DNA of 64,000 bases from an uncultured Dorea sp. (GCA_910578865.1 CAJTRM010000003.1:1-64000); one strand, 5' to 3'. Counted from the stretch's first letter, positions 44,757-53,898 are shown. Notes: generated by a model from the letters alone, not told the origin. A program made the numbers and translations.

Positions 44757-45005
44757 ATGAACTATACTTATATATTAAAATGCCATGACGGCACCTTATA
44801 CACGGGATGGACAAATGACATTGAGAAACGTATAAAAGCCCATAATGAAGGACGCGGTGCAAAATATACAAAATGCAGGCGTCCTGTCGAATTGGTCTAT
44901 TATGAAGAATTTGAAACAAAGGAAGAAGCTATGAAACGGGAGTACGCGATCAAGCATCTGAGGAGAAGGGAGAAGGAGAAACTAATTGAAAAAAAGAATT
45001 TATAG
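44757..45005 (+). CDS. GIY-YIG nuclease superfamily protein (UPF0213/YhbQ-like)
   Basis: The ATG at 44757 follows ACAGGAG; 82 residues. It shows the compact GIY-YIG domain: MNYTYILKCHDGTLYTGWTN (YIL and YTG), DIEKRIKAHNEGRGAKYTKC with the Arg and KYT elements, and Glu in YYEEFETKEEAMKREYAIKH. Stand-alone proteins of this size are of unclear role, probably DNA repair. It overlaps the convergent pilT gene by 6 bases. Confidence 0.92.
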   Translation: MNYTYILKCHDGTLYTGWTNDIEKRIKAHNEGRGAKYTKCRRPVELVYYEEFETKEEAMKREYAIKHLRRREKEKLIEKKNL

Positions 45006-46055
45006 TTTTCTTCCCAGCATCTCCGGATTTGTTGCGTAGGCCAGCGCAGTCTCGCGGCTGATTCTTCCCTGCTTATACAAATTAAGAAGGCTTCCGTCCA
45101 TAGAGATCATATCTTCTTTGGCAGAAGAATAGATAATGCCGTCAATTTGATGCACCTTGTTGTCACGGATCATATTGCGGATTGCGGGGGTGACAGTCAT
45201 GATCTCTAATGCAGGGACTATCTGCCCGTCCACGGTCGGAACCAGCTGCTGGGATACCACCGCGGTCAGTATCATGGAGAGCTGTACACCGATTTGCTGC
45301 TGCTGGTTGGCAGGAAATACATCAATGATACGGTCAATGGTATTTGCAGCGCCGATCGTGTGAAGCGTGGACAGAAGCAGATGCCCCGTCTCAGCGGCAG
45401 TCATAGCAACATTGATGGTTTCATAGTCCCGCATTTCGCCGAGGAGAATGACATCCGGGCTCTGACGCAGAGCGGCGCGCAGGGCGGTGACATAGTTCTC
45501 GGTATCTACATTTATCTCACGCTGGCTGACAATACTCTGATCATGGCGGTGAAGATACTCCACGGGATCTTCCAGTGTGATGATGTGACGCCGCTGATTT
45601 TTGTTTATCTGGTCTATCATACAGGCCAGAGTTGTGGATTTTCCGCTTCCTGCAGGCCCTGTGACAAGAATCATACCCTTTCCGCTGTCACCCAGATGCA
45701 TGACATATTCGGGCAGGCCGAGCGTTGAAAAATCAGGCAGAACAAAGCTTATAATACGGATTACCGCCGACAGTGCCCCGCGCTGTTTATAAGCGCTGAC
45801 GCGAAATCGGGACAGCCCCGTGATCGCGAAGGAAAAGTCGTCATCGCCCTGGCTGTCAAGCAGCCGGATGTCCCGCTGCCCCGCACATTCATAGATTTCT
45901 TTCAGCAGGGCTTCTGTATCGTCGGGAAGAAGCCGCTCATCACAGATACAATGGATGATATTATTTTTTCGGAAGGAGACAGGCCGCCCTGCAACAATAA
46001 ATACATCTGAGGCCTGTTCTTCAATTGCCTGTCTTAAAATGTCATTTAAATTCAT
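45000..46055 (-). CDS. pilT: PilT-family type IV filament ATPase
   Basis: A 351-residue secretion ATPase with Walker A GPAGSGKST near 130, Asp box ITLEDPVEY, Walker B-like SPDVILLGEMRDYET and His box HLLLSTLHT, all in PilT order and length; PilB/GspE would be ~200 residues longer. It would power retraction or dynamics of a type IV-like filament. It is the last gene of a minus-strand cluster with pilin-like proteins and a GspF/PilC protein. No extension ATPase or prepilin peptidase is in the window. Confidence 0.9.
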   Translation of the reverse strand: MNLNDILRQAIEEQASDVFIVAGRPVSFRKNNIIHCICDERLLPDDTEALLKEIYECAGQRDIRLLDSQGDDDFSFAITGLSRFRVSAYKQRGALSAVIRIISFVLPDFSTLGLPEYVMHLGDSGKGMILVTGPAGSGKSTTLACMIDQINKNQRRHIITLEDPVEYLHRHDQSIVSQREINVDTENYVTALRAALRQSPDVILLGEMRDYETINVAMTAAETGHLLLSTLHTIGAANTIDRIIDVFPANQQQQIGVQLSMILTAVVSQQLVPTVDGQIVPALEIMTVTPAIRNMIRDNKVHQIDGIIYSSAKEDMISMDGSLLNLYKQGRISRETALAYATNPEMLGRKL

Positions 46056-46105
46056 AATGCAAACTCCTTTTATATTACAGATTTATAAGCAGCAAGTCTG
46101 AGTCT

Positions 46106-46621
46106 TTACTCATTCACAGGCATAAGATTCAGTGTCTGGCCGCCCTCCCATTCATCGTTTGAGAGGATCCGCCACGCCTGGATCTCATAGTAGGTGTCGT
46201 TTGCCGTATAGTCGGTAACGCGAAGCTGGACGCTGAGCTCCTGCTGCTCCCCGACAGGGATCCGGTAGGAGATAAAGACGGTATCATTGAGTGGACGGCA
46301 GTCCAGATCAATGTCGTCGATCTGCGTTTCGTAAAACATTGAGATTACCTGATCCATATATGCATCCATGTCGTCTGCCTGGTTCGCTCCGGCAAGTTCA
46401 GACAGCCTGGTGTCAATTTCATCCAAAATAAGGGAGGCTTTTGCGGAGGCGTCGTAATACTGGGTTTTTCTTGCGGCAAGCTTTTCGCTGAAGGAATAGT
46501 CATTTTTTGCGCTGGAGACCGATAGTATGGCGAAGGTTGCCAGACATAAGATCAGAAATATGATCAGCAGGGAAGAGGAGCCGATATTTACAAAAGAAGA
46601 CTGTTGCTTATCGTTTTTCAT
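46106..46621 (-). CDS. Membrane-anchored pilin-cluster protein (unknown)
   Basis: 171 residues, ATG at 46621 after AGGAGG. One N-terminal membrane span (SSLLIIFLILCLATFAILSV, about 15-34) is followed by an extracellular domain with a helical stretch and a beta-rich end (YRIPVGEQQELSVQLRVTDY). It has the general shape of a minor pilin, but lacks a clear prepilin cleavage site. It overlaps the upstream gene by 14 bases and lies in the pil-like cluster. I cannot assign a family. Confidence 0.7.
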   Translation of the reverse strand: MKNDKQQSSFVNIGSSSLLIIFLILCLATFAILSVSSAKNDYSFSEKLAARKTQYYDASAKASLILDEIDTRLSELAGANQADDMDAYMDQVISMFYETQIDDIDLDCRPLNDTVFISYRIPVGEQQELSVQLRVTDYTANDTYYEIQAWRILSNDEWEGGQTLNLMPVNE

Positions 46622-47138
46622 AACCGGTCCTCCTTGCAATATGGTGCTTTGTGTTTAATTCATAGACTACCTCTGAGTCCTCCCAGCAGAATTTCATGTT
46701 TGCAGTAAGTATCCGGCCTGTCTGCTCTATATGCAGGTGCAGAGTATAGACGGGTTCTTCTTCGCCGCATGGAAGAAAATCCTCATTATAGCCGAGATCA
46801 AACTCAGCATCGGCATATCCGGCATCGTTCAGCGCAATATCCTCCAATTCACTGTCCGAAGCAATATCACGCGGGCCGCCGTCATAAGTAAAATCGTCCG
46901 GATACAGTTGCTGTAATAGTTCGGGGCAATCAGAGATACTGTTGGCAGTATCCAGAAGTTCTGCCACGCTTGCACATTCATTTGCCGCGTAATTCAAAGC
47001 ATCGGAACTTCGGCTCAGAAGATGCGATTTGACAAAAAACTGCACACAGACAGCGCTTGCAATAGAAAAGAACAGAATCGCAAGAATTAATTCCATTAAA
47101 AATAAACTGGAAGATCTGGGCCTGTTTTTACGTTTCAT
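46608..47138 (-). CDS. Prepilin-like protein
   Basis: 176 residues. The N-terminus SSSLFLMELILAILFFSIAS resembles the type IV pilin hydrophobic helix, with a Glu near the +5 position, but the residue before the presumed cleavage site is not the usual Gly, so processing is uncertain. The rest is an acidic extracellular domain (SNCPELL-type linker, FDLGYNEDFLPCGEEEPVYT) with two Cys. Start follows AGGAT. Neighbours suggest a minor pseudopilin of the filament. Confidence 0.68.
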   Translation of the reverse strand: MKRKNRPRSSSLFLMELILAILFFSIASAVCVQFFVKSHLLSRSSDALNYAANECASVAELLDTANSISDCPELLQQLYPDDFTYDGGPRDIASDSELEDIALNDAGYADAEFDLGYNEDFLPCGEEEPVYTLHLHIEQTGRILTANMKFCWEDSEVVYELNTKHHIARRTGYEKR

Positions 47139-47170
47139 TTAGAAATGTATCCTTTCTTATAAAATAATCG

Positions 47171-47653
47171 CTAGGAACTTTTAATGGAGATAATGGCAGT
47201 CGCATCCTGCCCTCTCTGGTCGCGGCAGGAAACCCGAAGCAGATGATCCGAGAGCTGTTCTGCGGAGAAATCTTCAATCATAAGGATTGTGCGTCCGGAC
47301 GAGGCCGATGCCTGCACGTCTTTTTTAATAAAAAGCTCCTTCAGCTCCTGCCCGCAGGCATAAATATAAGTATAATAAATCTCATTTTCATGTTTTTGCT
47401 CCATAACAATGGCATCGCACCCGTCAAAGCTGCCGAGGCTGACGGTGCCGTCAAAGTCATTCTGGTGCAGTTTTTCACTGATATAGGGCAGGCTTGTCCG
47501 TGAGGTATAATTTAAGGCCGAGTGCTCTGTAGTGTCCTGATAGATTCTTGCAGCGAGAAGAATGGTGGCAAGGGCGGACAGGGCAAATACAAAAAACAAT
47601 GCAACAGGAAACAAAAAGTCTATCATATGCTTACGCTTGATCTGAAACCGCAT
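47171..47653 (-). CDS. Pilin-cluster membrane protein (DUF4860-like)
   Basis: 160 residues: short basic tail, one membrane span at ~11-34 (DFLFPVALFFVFALSALATI) and an extracellular beta-rich domain (GTVSLGSFDGCDAIVMEQKH, with IYYTYIYACGQELKELFI). It resembles the small DUF4860 proteins found beside PilT/GspF genes in Lachnospiraceae. It is followed one base after the stop of the 110-residue gene, so tightly coupled. Function unknown. Confidence 0.7.
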   Translation of the reverse strand: MRFQIKRKHMIDFLFPVALFFVFALSALATILLAARIYQDTTEHSALNYTSRTSLPYISEKLHQNDFDGTVSLGSFDGCDAIVMEQKHENEIYYTYIYACGQELKELFIKKDVQASASSGRTILMIEDFSAEQLSDHLLRVSCRDQRGQDATAIISIKSS

Positions 47654-47654
47654 C

Positions 47655-47987
47655 CTAGTGCTCCTTTCTTTCGATTATGGTTATGTTGGGCAAGAGATTG
47701 GAACCGTCAGCACGATAATCAATAAAAAACAGATCCTTATCATACGTAAGGCCGTAATATTTTTCCAGATGCTGAAGGTTGCCGGGATATCTGCCTTCTA
47801 CCGCATAGCAGTAGGTTACGCTCCGCATAACAGCGTTTTCAAGACTTTCTTTCTGCCGCTTTACCGTGTCTGCGGAGAAAGAGGTGATGCCCTGGATAAA
47901 AAGCAGAGAAATCACCATAAAAATGCAGACAGACAGAAGAAACCTCGGCGGATGGTACGATTGTTTCTGATATTGAAAACGATACAA
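47655..47987 (-). CDS. Short pilin-like membrane protein
   Basis: 110 residues, start TTG at 47987 with AAGGAGT upstream. A single span (FLLSVCIFMVISLLFIQGIT) precedes a compact domain with CYAVEGRYPGNLQHLEKYYG, the 'yaxexGxYPxxLxxL' look of pilin-like globular starts. It is encoded just after the GspF/PilC protein and probably contributes to the same filament or pseudopilus. Confidence 0.68.
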   Translation of the reverse strand: MYRFQYQKQSYHPPRFLLSVCIFMVISLLFIQGITSFSADTVKRQKESLENAVMRSVTYCYAVEGRYPGNLQHLEKYYGLTYDKDLFFIDYRADGSNLLPNITIIERKEH

Positions 47988-48043
47988 AATGGTTCACTCC
48001 TTCCGATGCAAGTCATTTGACTGAAGGTAAATGTGTCATTACA

Positions 48044-49078
48044 CTAGATACTTGACATAATACCCATAAGCGGAAACATGACTGACAGAAGGATTACTCC
48101 GACGATCAGTGACAGTGCGATCACAAGGGTAGGCTCCAGTACGGCAAGCATATTGTTCATGCGTGTATCAATGTCCTCCTGATAGAGCCGGGCAATCTGT
48201 TCCATCACCTGATCCATGGTGCCCGTTTTGGAGCCGATGGAGGCCATGCGCGCATACACGCCGGTAAACATACCGGAGGTAAAAAGCGCCTGTGACAGAT
48301 CACAGCCTTCCTCCAGTTTGTTCTGGCACAGATCGATCTTTTCCTGGAATACAGGGTCGTCATTCAAAGCATTTACCAGTTCCATGCTGCGTTCCGGATT
48401 CAAACCGCTGCTTAAGGTAAGAGCCATGCCGCTGGCAAAACGACAGGCAGCAATATTTTCATAGAGCGTTCTTGTAACATTCAGCCTGTGTCCGATAGAG
48501 AGAAATAACTTGCGGCCGGAGACAGTGCGTGTTCCGTAGAAAGTAAATGCTGCAATCAATACCAATAGTGTGATCAGAGCAACAGAGTACCGGTTGATTA
48601 CTGTTCCCAGGTTCATAAGCACTCTGGAGAATCCGGTCATCTCGCTGCCGAGCTGGACGAATACCTGATTGAAGATCGGCAGAACCTTCACGAGAAGGAC
48701 GATGATCACAACAGCCATCATTCCGGTCATTATCATCGGATAAGTGATGGAATTGCGGATACTCTTACTGATGGAATCCTCACGCTCATAGTGGTTTTTC
48801 AGCGCTTCCATCACCTCGTCGAGGGTACCGGTCTCTTCCCCGATCTGCACCATGTGAAGCATATAGGATGGATAGATACCGGCGGCTTCAAGCGCCTGGA
48901 AAAAACTGCCGGTCTCCTGCATATTGGTCAGGAGGGCTTCGAGAATCTCCCGCTCCTCGTCTGAGGAGGCATCCTCAAGCATAATAGTAAGGCCTTCCAT
49001 AGAAGATATCCCGGATCTCAGAATTAAGGCAGTCTGTCCGCAGAAAGACGACAGTTCCATATTTGTAAATGGTTTCAT
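48044..49078 (-). CDS. Type II secretion/type IV pilus inner-membrane platform (GspF/PilC family)
   Basis: 344 residues; ATG at 49078 follows GGAGGT. Two GspF domains are visible, each with ETGTLDEVMEAL/KTGTMDQVMEQIARLY type helices (IGEETGTLDEVMEALKNHYE; ARMASIGSKTGTMDQVMEQI) and three membrane segments ending LSLIVGVILLSVMFPLMGIM. It is the platform protein on which the PilT ATPase would act. First gene of the filament cluster; the transglutaminase-like lipoprotein lies upstream. Confidence 0.9.
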   Translation of the reverse strand: MKPFTNMELSSFCGQTALILRSGISSMEGLTIMLEDASSDEEREILEALLTNMQETGSFFQALEAAGIYPSYMLHMVQIGEETGTLDEVMEALKNHYEREDSISKSIRNSITYPMIMTGMMAVVIIVLLVKVLPIFNQVFVQLGSEMTGFSRVLMNLGTVINRYSVALITLLVLIAAFTFYGTRTVSGRKLFLSIGHRLNVTRTLYENIAACRFASGMALTLSSGLNPERSMELVNALNDDPVFQEKIDLCQNKLEEGCDLSQALFTSGMFTGVYARMASIGSKTGTMDQVMEQIARLYQEDIDTRMNNMLAVLEPTLVIALSLIVGVILLSVMFPLMGIMSSI

Positions 49079-49149
49079 AGCAGACCTCCGTTCGTATATA
49101 TTTCTCAAATGTTTTTGAGAATTGCTTTATTTCTTATGTATTTGCCGGT

Positions 49150-50094
49150 TTAATAAGAATATTTTTCTATATAATTAGTTCCGTCTCCGATATATTTTTT
49201 GACGGCGGATTCGCTGTTGCCGGCGGCAAGGGTGGGATCCATCAGCGACCAGCCTGTACCGTCGAATTCAATAATATCATTCACCCAGCCGATTTCTTCC
49301 AGATGGACGCTGATCCATGCATGGTAGGCATCGCCGGAATAGCCGACAACCAGCTTGGTAGGAATACCCTGGCTCCGAAGCATCGCAGACATCAGAGCAG
49401 CATAGTCAAAGCAGATGCCCTTTTTTGAAGCCATCACACTGTCTATGTCGGGCAGGTAGCCGGATTCGACCGTCTTTGCCAGCGCTTCATCGTATTTGAT
49501 GGTTCCTGTTACATAATTGTAAACTTGTTCTACATAATCCAGGTCGTTGGAGGAGCCGTCAGAAAGCTCTGCCGCATATCCGACTGCCCGGCTGTCCGGC
49601 GTGAACCAGACATACTGGTTCGGATACAAAAACGGCTTAAATTCATTAGTAACAGAGACCTTGATATCCTGTGAGAAAGCAACGGCATACTGATCATCAT
49701 AGGCGTGCTCCAGAATGTCAAGACGGTAATTTCCGTTTCCTCCGGAGAGGGGAAATGTTTCATAGGAACCGATTGCAAGTGTGTATGTATATACTGTGCC
49801 GTCCGGAATAGTGACCTGCATTTTTATTTTGTCTGCCGTTCCGTTATATTGTACCATAAAATAACCTTCGGAAATATTGGATGCATCTATAGAAACAGCG
49901 TCATTTCCATATACAGTGGCTCCGGATGCAGCAGGAACCAAATGTTCACTGACGGTTGCGCGATGCTGATCGTCAGAGTGGTTATCAGAGGATGAAGCAG
50001 AAACTGAGGATGCTTTGGAACAGCCGGCAGAAAAAAAGGAAATTGCTATACATAATGTAAGAAACCAACGGGTCAGAGATGATTTCCCAGGCAT
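49150..50094 (-). CDS. Transglutaminase-like lipoprotein
   Basis: 314 residues with a signal peptide and lipobox (FFSAGC, Cys25). The C-terminal half has the papain-like transglutaminase core: Cys in KKGICFDYAALMSAMLRSQG, His in DAYHAWISVHL and Asp in WSLMDPT, so a triad is intact. Such extracytoplasmic proteins are usually proteases or cross-linking enzymes acting at the wall. A beta-sandwich-like domain precedes it. The start follows AGGAGG. Relation to the neighbouring filament cluster is unknown. Confidence 0.86.
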   Translation of the reverse strand: MPGKSSLTRWFLTLCIAISFFSAGCSKASSVSASSSDNHSDDQHRATVSEHLVPAASGATVYGNDAVSIDASNISEGYFMVQYNGTADKIKMQVTIPDGTVYTYTLAIGSYETFPLSGGNGNYRLDILEHAYDDQYAVAFSQDIKVSVTNEFKPFLYPNQYVWFTPDSRAVGYAAELSDGSSNDLDYVEQVYNYVTGTIKYDEALAKTVESGYLPDIDSVMASKKGICFDYAALMSAMLRSQGIPTKLVVGYSGDAYHAWISVHLEEIGWVNDIIEFDGTGWSLMDPTLAAGNSESAVKKYIGDGTNYIEKYSY

Positions 50095-50204
50095 CTTGAC
50101 AGCCTCCTTTCACGAAAAATACTAGACGTGAATATAGTATAACACAGATTTATGACAGTGGTGTATTTTTTTGAAGATTCATACCGGAAGGATATAAATA
50201 AATC

Positions 50205-50236
50205 AGCAGGTACCGGGGGCTATGCCGGTACCTGCT
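50205..50236. terminator. Terminator after the hemolysin III gene
   Basis: AGCAGGTACCGG pairs with CCGGTACCTGCT around an 8-base loop. On the minus strand, the direction of the gene ending at 50284, it is followed by a T-rich tract. Confidence 0.6.
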
Positions 50237-50283
50237 TTGTGTGTCCTTGTTTTGTATGTTTATCTGATAGTGTCTCTTGCCTG

Positions 50284-50946
50284 TTAAAGTACAAATGCGT
50301 ACATTACGATAAAGTGGCAGAAGCTCCCGCCCATCACGAAAAGGTGAAAGATCTCATGGCTTCCGAAATATTTGTGGCGGTTATTGAAGATCGGAAGCTT
50401 CAATGCATAGATGATACCGCCGACGGTGTAAATAATTCCCCCGGCCAGCAGCCAGCCAAAGGCTGCAGCAGACATCGAATTAAGAATCTGTGTAAATGCA
50501 AGTACGCAGGTCCAGCCCATACCGATATACAGGACAGAGGACACCCATTTGGGGCAGTATACCCAGAAAGCTTTGATAAGAATTCCGATAATCGCAATCC
50601 CCCACACAATTGACAGGAGAATAACACCGGTCTTTCCGCCCAGCACCAGCAGACAGATCGGTGTGTAACTGCCTGCAATGAGTACGCTGATCATCATGTG
50701 GTCTATTTTCTTGAGAATCGTACTGACCCGCTTTGAAGGATTAAAGGTATGGTAGGTCGTGCTTGCCGCATAGAGCAGGATCAGGCTTAAAGCATAGACA
50801 GAGATGGACAGAATATAGATTCTTTCTGGTTCGTGCGCTGCTTTTATGAGCAATGGAACCGCTGCAAAAATGGCCATTAACATTCCGATAAAATGTGTAA
50901 TTGCACTTCCCGGATCCTTGATGTGTTCTTTTACTGTATTTGACAT
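50284..50946 (-). CDS. Hemolysin III / PAQR family membrane protein
   Basis: 220 residues from ATG 50946, preceded by GGAGGGG; the longer frame from 51000 has no ribosome site. Seven membrane segments are apparent and the family motifs are present: ITHFIGMLMAIFAAVPLL, STTYHTF, DHMMISVLIAGSYTPICLLV and C-terminal HEIFHLFVMGGSFCHFIVMY, with the Ser/His/Asp set that coordinates zinc in PAQR proteins. Despite the name, most members are not known haemolysins. Confidence 0.9.
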   Translation of the reverse strand: MSNTVKEHIKDPGSAITHFIGMLMAIFAAVPLLIKAAHEPERIYILSISVYALSLILLYAASTTYHTFNPSKRVSTILKKIDHMMISVLIAGSYTPICLLVLGGKTGVILLSIVWGIAIIGILIKAFWVYCPKWVSSVLYIGMGWTCVLAFTQILNSMSAAAFGWLLAGGIIYTVGGIIYALKLPIFNNRHKYFGSHEIFHLFVMGGSFCHFIVMYAFVL

Positions 50947-51127
50947 AGTAATCCCCTCCTTAACAATATCGAGAAAACGACAAGTAGTTTTTAAAACCAC
51001 ATTAACTATATGATTATATTATACCCGATATCACAAAAATGCAAGCATATTTATAAATTTTGATATATAATAGTAACAGTTCAGCCATAGCCAGTATATT
51101 CAGAAAGAACAGGGAGGTATTTTACCG

Positions 51128-52213
51128 ATGATGAATGATGATGACAGGCGAAATGATTATGTGAATGACGGCTTGAACGGGCGGACGGCACAGGGACAGC
51201 AGACGGTATACTGTCAGGAACGGCCCGCGCTGTGGATGATAAAGATGATCCGCAGCATGCGTGTTTTCCGGATCATCTGGTCGGTGGTGCTGTTTGCGCT
51301 ATTGGTGTGTATCATCATAATAAAATGGAGTTTTATGAGGGGACTTTTGCTGGCAGCATTTTTATTGCTGGCCGGCGTATGGCCTGTTATACGCCTTTTT
51401 GAAAAGGAAAGGATCCGGAGCAGGATCACAAATGAAGGTATCCGGACAAGGGCAGTGCTGGTGGAATTATCCGGCAGGCAATATGATATTATCTACAATC
51501 CGGAATGTCCGGCGGCGGTCATGTATGCAGGTATGGAAAACAGCAGCGCCGGAAGTATTGTGGCTGCCGTGGCCGGTCTGGCTGTGGTTTTTATGGCCGC
51601 CTTTGGGGTTTTACTTCTCAGCTTCTTTAATTTACGTACCTCAGAAGTAAGAGAAGGAGACCAGATACAGATAAAATGGGCCAATACCTATGAAAAGTCT
51701 GATTTTACACAGGCAGATGTGGACAGCGACACGGTACAGTGGATCTGTGCGGCGTATGCGATTTACACGCAGTATAATGATAAGGAACTTGGAGTGGTAG
51801 GCGGTGTGGCTGAGGATGACGAAACGAAGGATTATGCAATCCGGATGGCATTGAGTGGCGGCTGGAACATTACCGACAGGGACAGTGCGATTAGTGTGCT
51901 TACCCGGCTGCTGAATCAGGGACAGCGTCAGAGTTACAGAGAACTGACAGAAGAGATGCAGAAAAACGGCTATATGGACTTATCTGAGGAAATGATGCGG
52001 TACCGGATGAATGATCCGGAGAACAGATACACTTATTCGGCGGCCTACCGTGCATGGAAAGCTTATGGCGAGCATGGCCTTGACGGGTGGGATTACTGCC
52101 GGGCACTGCAGGTTCTGGGGGACTGTTATCAGGTGGGCTACATTAATCTGGAGGAGTGCCTGGATCAGTCACTTGTCATTGCCAAAACCTTGCAGGGACT
52201 CTACGGGAGCTGA
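51128..52213 (+). CDS. DUF1266-containing membrane protein
   Basis: 361 residues. Two closely spaced membrane segments at ~48-88, another near 140-165, then a cytoplasmic domain (~200-361) with GGWNITDRDSAISVLTRLLN, and GWDYCRALQVLGDCYQVGYI, matching the DUF1266 pattern (WgI.dr..al..L..Ll..GhR; aWD.gR...l...gy.aGyis). Function unknown. Divergent from the hemolysin III gene and 12 bases ahead of the next gene. Confidence 0.75.
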   Translation: MMNDDDRRNDYVNDGLNGRTAQGQQTVYCQERPALWMIKMIRSMRVFRIIWSVVLFALLVCIIIIKWSFMRGLLLAAFLLLAGVWPVIRLFEKERIRSRITNEGIRTRAVLVELSGRQYDIIYNPECPAAVMYAGMENSSAGSIVAAVAGLAVVFMAAFGVLLLSFFNLRTSEVREGDQIQIKWANTYEKSDFTQADVDSDTVQWICAAYAIYTQYNDKELGVVGGVAEDDETKDYAIRMALSGGWNITDRDSAISVLTRLLNQGQRQSYRELTEEMQKNGYMDLSEEMMRYRMNDPENRYTYSAAYRAWKAYGEHGLDGWDYCRALQVLGDCYQVGYINLEECLDQSLVIAKTLQGLYGS

Positions 52214-52225
52214 GAGGAGCTTGCA

Positions 52226-52918
52226 ATGAGTTACCTGTATGGATACCAGTTCTGGAAGAACGATGATATGAAGAGTAGTGTTTCTGATTCCGGCGCAAGG
52301 ATGGAAATCTATGAGATTCTGAAGGAGCGGCTTGAAGGCCCATATTCACTTCCCTATGACACCGAACTTATCAATACCTGGGAACATCCGGGGTCTGCCC
52401 CGAAGGAGCAGAATGGGACTGACCCTAAGGAGAAATATTACAGCCTGTCGGAAAGCAACAAAGGGAGCAACGTGCTGATCCGGACACCGGAGGGTTTCGT
52501 TTATGATGAAGATTTTTCGAGTAAGACGGCATTGCATTTTGAAGACCCGGACAAACAGGGCGTAGACAAGACCACATTTTTCTATATGATGGAAAGCGGC
52601 GCCTACCGGACTGCCGGTGAATACGAGAAACGTAAGGTGGATTATGTAAAAGCTGTCTGCGAGAATTATAATGAACCTGAACTTCAGTATCTTGATCTGA
52701 AAAAGCAGCAGGTGGAGGAGCTGGAGGTTTGCTATGCAGGATTTTCCAGGCCGGATGTCAATGACCGCAGAGAGAGGCGGCTGTATATATGGGTGAGGAT
52801 TGACGAAAAGCGCATATTGACCTGTCAGTGGGATGAATGGGCAAAAGGAGAAGAGCAGTTTCAAGATGAGGAAGAACTGATGAATCTTTTGTTTGGGAAT
52901 GGGGTAGTAAGATACTAG
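52226..52918 (+). CDS. Protein of unknown function, co-transcribed with DUF1266 protein
   Basis: 230 residues, soluble, acidic, no signal or membrane segment. Starts MSYLYGYQFWKNDDMKSSVS with RBS GAGAGGAG. Contains an aromatic/charged C-terminal half (RRERRLYIWVRIDEKRILTC) that may be a beta-sheet core. I do not recognise it. Its start 12 bases after the DUF1266 gene implies an operon partner role. Confidence 0.75.
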   Translation: MSYLYGYQFWKNDDMKSSVSDSGARMEIYEILKERLEGPYSLPYDTELINTWEHPGSAPKEQNGTDPKEKYYSLSESNKGSNVLIRTPEGFVYDEDFSSKTALHFEDPDKQGVDKTTFFYMMESGAYRTAGEYEKRKVDYVKAVCENYNEPELQYLDLKKQQVEELEVCYAGFSRPDVNDRRERRLYIWVRIDEKRILTCQWDEWAKGEEQFQDEEELMNLLFGNGVVRY

Positions 52919-52963
52919 TATAACCCACACTAATTAATCGTACGTTTCACTTGTCTAAATTTC

Positions 52964-53029
52964 CATCTGCTGCGTTGGATTTTCTATCCGTAGCCACCGC
53001 TACGCCGTCGAAAATCCGCCTTGCCGATG
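52964..53029. repeat. Nested-palindrome intergenic element
   Basis: CATCTGC...GGATTTTC at 52964 pairs with GAAAATCC...GCCGATG ending 53029, and the centre holds a second perfect hairpin, CGTAGC-CACC-GCTACG. The whole can fold into one long branched stem. The interval 52919-53130 has no coding sequence I can support. This looks like a REP/MITE-type extragenic repeat or a structured RNA. Confidence 0.55.
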
Positions 53030-53130
53030 AGCGAATATCCTGCGGAGTTTCGCCAGATATAATGTGGTCAGTACACTAGGCGCCGGAGAGGCAGCGGACT
53101 ATCTGCGCCGCAATCCCGGAAAGATTAAGC

Positions 53131-53149
53131 GGAGAGCTTCAGGCTCTCC
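53131..53149. terminator. Hairpin overlapping the spmA stop codon
   Basis: GGAGAGC and GCTCTCC flank TTCAG; the minus-strand spmA TGA lies in the loop/3' arm. On the plus strand it is followed by GTTTT, so it could end plus-strand transcripts. Confidence 0.45.
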
Positions 53150-53756
53150 GTTTTCCATCCATCACTTTACAGTACAGGACTGCAGCCAGTGTACTTGCCG
53201 TGGTGGCAAGAATCCCGGCCCCCACGATACCTGCAGGGTTCACGCTGCCATATTGTGAGCGGAAGGCAATCACATTTACAGGAATCAGCTGCAGTGATGA
53301 AATATTAATGATTAAAAATGTGCACATCTCATTACTTGCAATTCCCTTTTTCCTGATCGGCCCCGGCATCCGTCCTTTTCTGCGGTCGTCTTCCAGTTTT
53401 CCAAGTTCCTCCATGGCCTTAAGTCCCGCCGGCGTCGCCGCCCACCCGAGCCCCAGCACATTGGCGATGATGTTTGTAGTAATGTGTTCCCGGGCCGGGT
53501 GATCCGGCGGGAGCTGAGGGAATAGAAAATGTACGATCGGGCGGATCTTTCTGGAGGCGCTGCGGATAATTCCGGCTTTTGATGCAATTTCCATCAGTCC
53601 TACCCAGAAGGACATCACTCCCATCATCGTAATACACAGGGTCACCGCCTCCCTAGAAGAATCAAGGGCGGCGTCGGTGATGTCCGGCATCCGTCCGGTA
53701 AATGCCGCATAGATAATGCCGACTACGATCATGCCGGCCCAGAGATAGTTCAGCAT
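53139..53756 (-). CDS. spmA: Spore maturation protein A (nucleoside recognition domain)
   Basis: 205 residues, ATG 53756 after AGAGGA. Membrane protein with MLNYLWAGMIVVGIIYAAFT, GVMSFWVGLMEIASKAGII and NIIANVLGLGWAATPAGLKA plus NEMCTFLIINISSLQLIPVN, the conserved blocks of SpmA. SpmA and SpmB are needed for spore core dehydration in Bacillus. Here spmB is encoded divergently, not in the same operon as usual. Confidence 0.9.
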   Translation of the reverse strand: MLNYLWAGMIVVGIIYAAFTGRMPDITDAALDSSREAVTLCITMMGVMSFWVGLMEIASKAGIIRSASRKIRPIVHFLFPQLPPDHPAREHITTNIIANVLGLGWAATPAGLKAMEELGKLEDDRRKGRMPGPIRKKGIASNEMCTFLIINISSLQLIPVNVIAFRSQYGSVNPAGIVGAGILATTASTLAAVLYCKVMDGKRRA

Positions 53757-53898
53757 ACAGAATCCTCTTTTCACATTTTTAATATGATATGCGAAGAAAG
53801 GCATTTTTATAATGGAAATGCGCGGCTACATAAAACACGGTATCCTCACATATACATAGGTATAAACTCTATGCATAAAGGGGAAGTGGAGAAGAAAG

